From positions 124,001 to 188,000 of the forward strand of contig NW_026570273.1 of NCBI RefSeq assembly GCF_019649055.1: DNA of 64,000 bases, written 5' to 3'. Below, piece after piece: positions 57,401 through 64,000 of the stretch; the first letter of the stretch is position 1, and each line of letters begins with the position of its first letter. The translations under genes and the position numbers were made by a program. This stretch comes from Paramacrobiotus metropolitanus (lineage: Eukaryota; Tardigrada; Eutardigrada; Parachela; Macrobiotidae). The notes under the pieces were generated by a model. The model was given only the letters and a program-made list of their open reading frames with translations. It was not told the origin of the DNA and did no database searches.

Positions 57401-58695
57401 AAGATTGTCAAGCTCGCAAAATCCCGCGGCAGCCGCCTATAGGCTCACTGCAAACAATAGCAATCGAATCCCCATTCCACACAGTAGCTATGGACATCTT
57501 GGGCCCGCTGCCTACCACAAAGCTTCACGACAACAAATACGTTTGTGTAGTAGTGGACCTAACATCCCGATTTGTTATCGCCGGGGCATTACAACGTGAC
57601 ACAGCCATGGAAGTGGCAGAGTTTTTTTTAACCAAAGTGGTTTATGTTTTCGGAGCCCCTGTGCGGCTGTTAACGGACAGAGGTACTCATTTTTGCAACG
57701 AGTTGATCAGCAAGCTATCAGAATTGCTGGGTATAAAACATGTACGGACTACTGCCTACCACCCGCAGGGAAATGGCCTATGTGAAAGACAAATGGGCCC
57801 TATCGCGGAAGCACTGTCTTTGTTTGTGGATGCAAAACAGTCAGACTGGGACTGTTATTTAGCAGCAATTGTATTTGCTCATAACTCCACTGCGCAAGCC
57901 ACAACTGGCTACAGCCCATTTTTTCTCATCTTTGGCAGAGAACCAACACTTCCGATCGATACATTATTCAATACGTGTAAAAGAAAAGGCTACGACAGCT
58001 TACCAGCGTACATCGAGGAATTGACGGCAACGCTAACAACCGCAATTGAAGTAGTTAAAGTGCGCACAGATACACAGCATAAAAGAGATGCTCATTACAT
58101 CAACAATAAAAATCGAACGGTCAATTTTCAACCAGGAGATTTGGTTAGAGTAAGAGAATTTTCACGGAAAAAGGGATTGGCAGCGAAACTATCAATGAAG
58201 TTTAAACAACCATACGAGGTTATTCGACAAACATCAGAAAATGTTTATGAACTGAAACCATTGTTTGGCAAACGACGCATAGTTGATAAATATTCAGTGG
58301 CCAGAATGGAGCGGTTTATTCCTAGAACATCACCCGCTGAATCGGGCACGCACCAATCTGAGGCTCAAACGGACACTGGTCACCAAATTACGTCGTCGAA
58401 CGCGACAAAGAAACCGCAGCCGAGTGAGTCACAGGGTCGAACAGCAACACGTTCGGGACGAATTACTAAAATTCCAGTACGGTTTGGCACAGCACTACCG
58501 TGTGCTAAGTTACAACAAAAGCGGAAGCGCCGTCGGCCGCTTGCCAGTAGAAATAAAAGCACAAAAGGGGCTAACGGAGCCCAGCCGTGTGACGAGAGCG
58601 AAACCCCTACACTAGCGGTTATCTGCAAACACAATATTCCAACCCTCCAGCAGGCGGTTACTAACCAAACACCGGCATCGGTGGGCAATGGTTAA
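54412..58695 (+). CDS. Pol of the Ty3/gypsy element (protease, RT, RNase H, integrase)
   Basis: Made as a Gag-Pol fusion by -1 frameshifting; the frame is open from 54400 and its first ATG is at 54535. Counting from that ATG: aspartic protease VIDSGAQISLI near residue 9; RT about 430-610 with catalytic YLDD at 562-565; Ty3-type RNase H about 700-830 (ECDACGHGIAAVL; TDHQAL); integrase with an HHCC finger near 917-955 (HDTPVSAHMG; TSCQDCQ) and DDE triad D987, D1048, E1084, the D-to-E spacing being the usual 35. A QPYEVIRQ region corresponds to the GPY/F module. The C-terminal about 130 residues are basic and low complexity. No stop or frame break seen, so it may be active. Confidence 0.95.
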   Translation, partial: RAAAVGEGTTDREQTKPSTQTAVIALTCLPKTASLFTAELHVNDHATVAVIDSGAQISLIAKSFCDSNSIPYAEFPPEAAHMYIQGITGSKTPVHVWSAKLNIQLNTNTVAHVAYVVQTNFGHNLLLGMDFLSQNKIHIDCANRQLNIGSTAIANPFPGLTPVLKVSTEISTPQHKQNITAILQTTLLSDSQTLVTAHDNYWLIWSNARARQCLKATIVDNLTSAAVANEVVKLPWENINPTARGYTDKFGNRALDAITEEEESPEPEDQSEKQEESQSRKRKIPLFASTKTVLQGKTARIIRLKQKGPNRSSPAKYVFVPNQAALSRSKLLVPYSIVKGTDGEYSVLVSNIHGAPHFFRAGARIKHLEEYEEQEEKLVRINYSATPDDTTDDEFEATLSSLKINTEITHEQKSMLLKILRKHKQLFPTTEKPYGASTSAVHTIDTGTARPVKCNPRRTSWQGRKLIQQEVERMLKQGVIRKSNSPWSSPVVIVIKPDGSVRFCVDFSTLNRLTRKNIYPLPLPDDLLQAVGEASWFCGLDCFSGYWQIPVAGDDQPKTAFCTQDGLYEFLRMPFGLCNAPATFQMTMDRVLEGLKWSACLVYLDDIVVFANTFECLCSNLDQVLTAIQEAGLTLQPKKCSFAMRELHFLGHVIDQSGTRTDPAKISAITQFPVPLSVTDVRSFLGLAGYYRKFIKNFAAIADSLFALTKKDVSFEWASCHQKAFDALKLALSSAPVLKRFDHTKPCVLECDACGHGIAAVLSQDGHIIACASRSLSKEERNYTVTEWECLAVVYGTLKFRHFLEYTKFTVKTDHQALTSLLKHRGPNKRLTRWALALEAFDMAIEYRKGSQNKNADTLSRHPVDTNPFIEPDPVMVYVNITDTLDAVQLRREQEADKTVYQIIRELEREDHLNVPSKITKHYMLLDHVLYRVQRQKDKHHTCFVVPVQMREEVLKACHDTPVSAHMGFAKTWDLIAQRFYWKGMLADVKEYVTSCQDCQARKIPRQPPIGSLQTIAIESPFHTVAMDILGPLPTTKLHDNKYVCVVVDLTSRFVIAGALQRDTAMEVAEFFLTKVVYVFGAPVRLLTDRGTHFCNELISKLSELLGIKHVRTTAYHPQGNGLCERQMGPIAEALSLFVDAKQSDWDCYLAAIVFAHNSTAQATTGYSPFFLIFGREPTLPIDTLFNTCKRKGYDSLPAYIEELTATLTTAIEVVKVRTDTQHKRDAHYINNKNRTVNFQPGDLVRVREFSRKKGLAAKLSMKFKQPYEVIRQTSENVYELKPLFGKRRIVDKYSVARMERFIPRTSPAESGTHQSEAQTDTGHQITSSNATKKPQPSESQGRTATRSGRITKIPVRFGTALPCAKLQQKRKRRRPLASRNKSTKGANGAQPCDESETPTLAVICKHNIPTLQQAVTNQTPASVGNG

Positions 58696-58788
58696 AGTAC
58701 TCGTACACTTCGGTTATAAATCTCTCAAACTCACTTTCGGTTTTAGGTCTTACAACCACTCTTCTAGTATCGTTAGCCTAAATTATCC

Positions 58789-59718
58789 TTGTTCTCTTTT
58801 CTTAAACTTACTTACGTTGTGTCTCAAACCTCGTTTTTTTCGCCTCATGAATTCACTCGGGGGAGCACAAGTATGTATATAAGTGCTAAGCCGGTAAGCC
58901 CGATTGAGAATACAACATCTACAAGTACTGTGTTTCAGAAAGCCACGATGGCTGGCTCCGCTGCGGATAAGCACTTTCCGTGCTCGGCATGCTTGATTCG
59001 GTATTGTGAAGATCGCGACGCAGGACGCGTAACCCACGCGGAGTTGATTACCTGCCAACATAACATCGACACGCCGCAAGGCCGTGTGGGCTTCTGGGAG
59101 TGGACTCAGGAGGACTACGAGAACAGCACATTCCGTGCTCGAATGTACTTTGTTGGAGCCTGTGCGGGCTGTGCAGCGGACTTTCAGCAGCTTAAAACCC
59201 TTTCCAATGGGTTATCTGATCGCATGAAGATGACCGTCCAAAAGCTGCCTACCATCTATCCGCACTTCGAGAATCAACGAAGCCACGGGGTGGCTGAAAC
59301 TGTGACGGAACGGCGTTATTTGTTGCCCACACCAGGACCGTTGCTGTGGACCAGCGCTGGTATTAACACCGCCGCGGACACGCCTCGTGAGGCTACGGTG
59401 TTGCAGGTTTATACCCCGACTAACCAGGGAGTACAGTATGCCACACAGCGGGCCGCTAGTTACAGCCAGACAGCGACAGCGCCGCAATATCCACCCGCGG
59501 ACGACCCACTTAACCGTGTCATCCCCCTGGAGGATAAGCAGTGGCGTAACCCAGAGTGGGTTCTGAAAAACCGCTACAACGGTTGGCCACATGGTGCTGT
59601 TCGTGGGGAAACCAACTTCAAAAACTATTGCAAATACCGAAAAGCCCTTGTGGGCTATGGCACTGCAGCAGTCACCGCATATGATTTCCTCGTGCAAAAA
59701 AATCCGATATTTTGGTAG
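58789..59718 (+). CDS. Third ORF of the retrotransposon, N-terminal part, unknown function
   Basis: A 309-aa frame between pol and the 3' LTR. The first ATG is at 58789; a better start may be 58948 (MAGSAADKHFPCSACLI). It has CxxC-type pairs (CSACLIRYC; CAGCAADF) suggesting metal binding, an aromatic-rich middle and a Tyr/Trp-rich end. There is no signal peptide, membrane anchor or furin-like site, so it does not look like an envelope. It stops at TAG 59716-59718, just after an A7 run at 59696-59702; the +1 frame is open beyond that to 60067. Either one extra A broke the gene, or the element uses +1 slippage, or the base is a sequence error. No family recognised. Confidence 0.6.
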   Translation: MFSFLKLTYVVSQTSFFSPHEFTRGSTSMYISAKPVSPIENTTSTSTVFQKATMAGSAADKHFPCSACLIRYCEDRDAGRVTHAELITCQHNIDTPQGRVGFWEWTQEDYENSTFRARMYFVGACAGCAADFQQLKTLSNGLSDRMKMTVQKLPTIYPHFENQRSHGVAETVTERRYLLPTPGPLLWTSAGINTAADTPREATVLQVYTPTNQGVQYATQRAASYSQTATAPQYPPADDPLNRVIPLEDKQWRNPEWVLKNRYNGWPHGAVRGETNFKNYCKYRKALVGYGTAAVTAYDFLVQKNPIFW

Positions 59719-60067
59719 AGATGCACTGCGCATCGTATGTGAAATGCCAGTCCCGTACGGCTATACCGGGCTGACAGCTCGAGCTAAGGCGCGCTTCTGC
59801 CAAATACCGTGTGAAGCCCACTGGGTCACAGGGCTACGATCACCTCAGCCCACTCGGGCTCAGCTGGAAGCCTTCGACAACGCAAAACTGGAACCGGACG
59901 CCGCGGTTGATATGGATGACCAGGCGGAAGACATCCAGACGGAGCCCAAGGAAGTCCAGGAGCGGACTCCACCAAGCACAGAGGTGCTAAAACAATCAAC
60001 TACGCAGGAGTACGACCTGGAAATTGAAGCTGACGAAGAGGAATACAACACCTTCCGTATTAACTAG
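59719..60067 (+). CDS. Continuation of the third ORF in the +1 frame
   Basis: About 116 further codons open in the +1 frame, with CEMPVPYGYTG, a Cys pair around FCQIPCEAHW and a strongly acidic tail (EADEEEYNTF) ending in TAG. The abrupt join at an A7 run suggests it is the true C-terminus of the protein coded just upstream. Joint length would be about 425 codons. Its function is unknown. Confidence 0.5.
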
Positions 60068-60191
60068 AAGAGGACGCAGCGGCATCTGCATGTGGAAAGT
60101 GGGATTCTGTTCTTTGTTTATTTTTGTTGTTTACTAGAATGATGGTCTGTTTGTACTTTTGCGGTTGAGGGCGGTTGGACGCCCTATTTCT

Positions 60192-60200
60192 GGAGGGGGG
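60192..60200 (+). other. Polypurine tract
   Basis: GGAGGGGGG three bases upstream of the 3' LTR, the expected plus-strand primer position. Confidence 0.8.
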
Positions 60201-60203
60201 CTA

Positions 60204-60468
60204 TGTCAGGATTGGCTATTGAGTTGTTAGGAGGCGTGTCATAATATAGCCCATAGGGCTACGATTGTATTTAAGCCGGAATCAACGGCTAACGTGGACA
60301 GTTGTTGCTTCTTCTTTTTCGATTTCGTTTATATTTTTATGTACACCTGTGGGTGATAGGACGCATTCTGAATAAAAGGTCGTAGAAATCTCCCGTTTGT
60401 TCAGTTCCGTCAGTTATTAGTAGCCCCCGGTATTCGTCCCGGGACACGGTCAGGCCCTTTTCCTGACA
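60204..60468 (+). repeat. 3' LTR
   Basis: Same length (265 bp) and, as far as I can see, the same sequence as the 5' LTR, from TGTCAGG to CCTGACA. AATAAA at 60371-60376. Followed by CTAG (60469-60472). Confidence 0.93.
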
Positions 60469-60472
60469 CTAG

Positions 60473-61847
60473 GCTGTCAGTCGCATCCAGCTGACCCAGG
60501 TACTGAAATTCAGAAAGAGTGTTTTAATGGACAGGAACCGAACGAACAATGTACGAACAATGTACACTGACCTTTCAATTTATCACTTTGTTTCGTGTGC
60601 TTAATATGTACGAAGTGTACTGGAACTGGTGCATAATGATCGTGGAAAAAACTATTACAAGCCAAAGGAATGGTAATTAATCCGCGCGCTCATTGTACAC
60701 ACAAGGCGGACACAACCGTAAAACGGTTCTCAGGGCCGCCAGTGGGAACGCTGCAATTAGCGCCCTTAAACCTTGAGTGAACCGTGGAACAAAATTACCT
60801 TTTAATATTTCTGGAGTTTGTATATATGAAACTATTTAAACCTCATATTTATCCTTACTGAATTTGGATAACGGCGGTTTCGAAATTATTGCGTTGGATG
60901 ATTGGATCATCTAGTAGATACGTATTATAGCTGAGAATTTTGAAGGAATACCAGATTTTTTCTTGAGTGTCAAAAGCTCTAGCGAAACCATGTAATGTTA
61001 CTGTTTTTATGCGCTGACCCTGAAATCGATCCGCAGCCCACCAAAGAAACGTTTTTCGCTTCGCTTTGAACTTTAAAAAGAAATTTCCTTCTGATGGTTC
61101 ATAATCACTTCGAAAGTTGATTTATTTCGCAAGTTTCAATGAATCCGACATGTCGTATAGTTCCGAAATGACTCGTAAACACCGGCGTGATTTCCGCTGC
61201 GATCCAAAAATACTCGATCTGAAAAATTAGGTATAGCAATAACGTAAAAGCCTGCTACAATATTTCGAATTGAAACTTCTTCCGTTCCATTTACAATTAC
61301 TAAAAGACTAAAGGCTGGTTAGATTGCAAGAAGGAGGGTGTGTTTTTCCACTGAGGTAGAGGAGTTTGTATGTTTGAGGTAGAGGAGTTTGATACCGCGT
61401 CGCCGTGCGGTATTGTTTCGCCTTGCAGTTAGTAACATAAATTATTTCTCTCAAAAACCATGCAAAACATTTATCAATTTGAGAAGTCGCTTCTTCTATC
61501 TGAAAGGACCGGTACAAGTACATCCTTGCGACTACCGACCGCATGAAATTAGAAAAGATAAATAAGTAGCTTGCCACAATGCAGACAGACAAAAATGTCA
61601 CGGCATCATAGAAATAACTCCACGAGTAAAAAAACTTACAAAACGTATAACATCCCGAAATCGGAAACGCGAGAAGAAAATAGCCTAATTTATAAGTGTT
61701 GCGTCAGAGGAAACGGGTTCATTCTTCACATACAGCAACCATGCATTCTCCCCTTGTGGAAATGTGCTGAAACTCAGGTTGTGGTATCTTCGGCACCGAC
61801 AAAATCGTGTCAACAACTTTGCGGAGCGCTTTGACTCAACGCGCGCA
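60473..61847. other. Intergenic between the retrotransposon and GR3
   Basis: Begins with the displaced 3' flank of GR2. A 97-codon minus-strand frame at 61308-61601 has one hydrophobic stretch but no family resemblance and is not called. Nothing else recognised. Confidence 0.4.
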
Positions 61848-63246
61848 TTAACGATCCAAAGTACCGCTACCAGGCACGCATTCATCACATTCCGAACATT
61901 GATTTCCACTGGCCAACTCCGCAAATACCAACCGTGCGCCGTCAACGCTGCAGCTGCCTGGGAAAAAATATTTAAGTATATACGTAGGTTATTAAAATTA
62001 CGGGTGCGTTCATTTTGCTTACCGAACAGACGCACGCAGGGAAAAGCGCACTTACCTGGAAAGCATTCTCCCGAGTAACGATAACACCGGCTAAAGTGAA
62101 ACCATGCCAGCAAAAATTCCTATGACGAATGCACATCGTTCTCCATTCTTCTCATTTGCACTTGGTTTTCCCCAGGGGTAATGACAAAGCTGCTACTTCA
62201 GCGAGTTTATTTCCCTAATATTGAACTTATCACAGTTTTTTTTATAACCACACAGTCAGAATTCAGAAAGTATTTCAAAATGTTATCGAATTATTCGAAC
62301 CTGTTCAGTGGAGTACACGCAAGCAGCCGTCAAGAGACTCAAGTACCACACGTACGTCACTAAACGCGATGACTAGCTCTGGATCCGGCTGTTGACCCGG
62401 CGGATGCCGGCTAGCTTCGAACGTTTTGCCGATTACTCCCACAAAAGCCGCAAAGCAGCGGACACCGGTAATTAAACGCAAACACTTGTCCAATTCACCA
62501 ACCATGCTGGCAAAATTTGACATATAGACATATTTATCCAGCGTTACATACTCGTTTTGGAGCAACTGCTCGTGGAGATGTAGCGCAGTTGTGCGGGCAA
62601 TGTTTCCGGTAATCAAGGCGATGAAAACGACAGCGCCGAGAAGAAGATCCCGCCCGAGGAACGTAATATCGCAAACTGTAAAATGGACGCGAAAAGACCA
62701 TTCCACGACAATGCTGGGAACCGGAACTCGGGAAAAAATGGTGGTATTCCAGTCTTCGATGTTAGGTTGTAGATTCCAGCTAGTCTGCTTGACAGTAAAC
62801 CAATAAGCGTTTTTAAACATAGCGGTCGCGACATAGACCACCATTCCGGCGACACTGCTCCTGATTTCTTTTTGAGTCAGCAGTGAGCCGTACATTCGGT
62901 CCAAATTGCCAATCAGTTGCAAAAGGTGATGACTGCGCGACCACATGAAGAAAATGCACAGTAGATTGGCAATACGCTCTGATGCATCCATCATCTTGAT
63001 CAAAATGGCGGTGAACCAATTGGATGACTGCGATAAATTGGTATAATACGTCCATTCGTCGTAGAATACATAAGCATTAACGCAGAGAATAAGCGCTATA
63101 TAAAAGTAAATTACACAGCGCAAGAACGTTGACCATAGCGGACATTTGTTCGACATTATTGGAAAGTATCCGCACATCTGCAGTAACGTCACCCAAGTGG
63201 TAGTGGCCTTCCAGATAAAACCCTGAATAATATGCGGGGCTGCCAT
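61848..63246 (-). pseudogene. GR3: gustatory-receptor-like pseudogene
   Basis: Same three-exon layout as GR1 and GR2. Exon 1 is 63246-62301, starting MAAPHIIQGF, with QMCGYFPI, QSSNWFTAILIKMMDAS and GRDLLLGAVV. Exon 2 is 62214-62056 (159 nt, identical in length to the other two). Exon 3 is 61957-61848. Each exon has a lesion. One extra base in exon 1 near 62362-62364 shifts the frame before the YSTEQ motif; the motif (TAACVYSTEQ) is readable in the next frame. Exon 2 carries TGA where GR2 has CAA (LGKTKCK then stop then EEW). Exon 3 has a one-base deletion ahead of LVFAELASGNQ (110 nt against 111 in GR1). The splice sites remain (GTTCGA donor in intron 1, GTAAGT in intron 2). Not expected to make a receptor. 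Confidence 0.82.
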
Positions 63247-64000
63247 TCTGTCAACGGCTGTCGTGCAGACTGGTCGTTTATCTGAGCCTTTGCTACGCTA
63301 CGCTGGCATCACCTATGATTTAGGAACGTTTTTACGCATCAGCATTAGGCAGAACCTCACAGTCAAAGAAGTGAGACATTATGACGAAACATTTGTCAAG
63401 GTTCCAAAGCGCCCATTTTTCGATTGCTGCCTGTGTTTTCACTTTGCCGCCGTATTTGTTTTGAATTTGCTGGATCTGCATTTTCCTTGCAATCTTTCCG
63501 TATTCTGCGCCCTGACAGGAATGGAAAGCTCTTGCAGCATAGCGGAAGTGAACTTCGTTCACTGCCTTACCAGTGAGGCTGATGTCCCTTGAGGAAATCA
63601 ACTATTTGAATGCGTAAGGGAAAACGTTTTGAAAAATGTTTCTACAGAAACTGTCGTACACACTTGCTAAAGTACTGTAGTATTACATATTCAAGTTTAG
63701 GAGCTCCTGATGGCCCGTCAGCCAAATTCCTCCTTAAAAATTGCGAACTAGAAGTAACGCTAACGCAGGCTAAAAATAAACCATCCAATTCATTCTGCTT
63801 CTCAACAGTTCCCAAAACACAAGCAGCATTACCGCGTTGAATTTCTGTACTGTTTAGCTACACTGATATTATCAGTGTAGCTAAACTCATCGGAGCGATT
63901 GTCGACGGATACAGTTACTGTTCGCGATGAGCGGCGGAAAACGTCAAGAGGCTCCAAGGGAAACAACTGCCGACTGAGACGCCACCCTCTTGCAAGCGCC
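63247..64000. other. Right edge
   Basis: Upstream flank of GR3. A minus-strand frame at 63332-63601 contains a plausible-looking stretch (KIARKMQIQQIQNKYGG) but is unrecognised and runs without clear exon borders. A perfect palindrome lies at 63852-63886. No gene is called. Confidence 0.35.
63852..63886. repeat. Perfect 35-bp palindrome
   Basis: GTTTAGCTACACTGATA, a single T, then the exact complement. Seventeen-base arms with a one-base centre. Confidence 0.8.

Larger units (their letters stand above)
51720..60468 (+). mobile_element. Complete Ty3/gypsy LTR retrotransposon, 8749 bp
   Basis: Full element flanked by CTAG duplications: 5' LTR, primer-binding site, gag, pol in the -1 frame, a third ORF, polypurine tract and 3' LTR. 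RT before RNase H before integrase gives the Ty3/gypsy order. Both LTRs are 265 bp and I could see no difference between them by eye, implying recent insertion. Gag and pol are uninterrupted; the third ORF has one apparent frame break. No envelope-like membrane protein and no chromodomain are seen. Confidence 0.95.

Noticed and set aside
58789-59718. Envelope gene of an errantivirus-type element
   Set aside because: Position fits, but there is no signal peptide, transmembrane anchor, cleavage site or fusion-like segment.
59212-59733. Antisense gene opposite the retrotransposon third ORF
   Set aside because: Shadow frame of the coding strand without any recognisable motif.
61685-62113. 142-codon minus-strand gene
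   Set aside because: It is a shadow frame over GR3 exons 2 and 3; the true frame matches GR1 and GR2.
63332-63601. Exon of an unknown minus-strand gene
   Set aside because: Amino-acid content looks plausible (KIARKMQIQQIQNKYGG) and a transposase-type helix-turn-helix was considered, but no motif or splice context supports it.

Overview
This is a stretch of an animal nuclear genome. Genes have several exons with GT/AG introns, the intergenic DNA is long and repeat-rich, and there are insect-type gustatory-receptor-like genes, an F-box gene cluster and a Ty3/gypsy LTR retrotransposon. I think a tardigrade (Hypsibius-like) is most likely, from remembered similarity of the F-box family and the receptors. 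That is an inference; only 'invertebrate metazoan' is directly supported. No bacterial operons, rRNA, tRNA or CRISPR arrays were recognised.

Layout. (1) 1.6-4.0 kb, minus strand: GR1, an intact three-exon seven-transmembrane chemoreceptor-like gene with a foldback element in intron 2. (2) 6.2-46.1 kb, minus strand: five tandem copies (A-E) of one three-exon gene family of about 550-575 aa. Exon 1 encodes a beta-rich module resembling the tandem Agenet/Tudor domains of FMRP. Exon 2 starts with a linker and an F-box. Exon 3 is a short conserved tail. A, D and E look intact. B has a frameshifted, shortened tail. C is a pseudogene with at least four lesions. Blocks of flanking and intronic DNA were duplicated with the genes and later hit by copy-specific insertions: a 650-bp foldback and an R2/R4-like endonuclease fragment in B, an in-frame minisatellite in C, and a GC-rich TIR element upstream of B and C. 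(3) 49.65-51.72 kb, plus strand: GR2, an intact receptor gene. (4) 51.72-60.47 kb, plus strand: a complete, apparently very young Ty3/gypsy element. It has 265-bp LTRs I could not tell apart, a CTAG target duplication, gag, a classic A-AAA-AAC -1 frameshift site, pol with protease/RT/RNase H/integrase, and a third ORF of unknown function. It sits exactly at the GR2 stop codon. (5) 61.85-63.25 kb, minus strand: GR3, a pseudogene of the same receptor family with one lesion in each exon.

The F-box proteins would be expected to act as substrate adaptors of SCF ubiquitin ligases, with the Agenet-like module as the likely target-binding or regulatory part. The array shows birth and death: intact, truncated and dead copies lie side by side. 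The receptors are a separate dispersed family with strictly conserved phase-0 exon boundaries (a 159-nt middle exon in all three). That conservation allowed me to place short exons that no simple ORF search would find.
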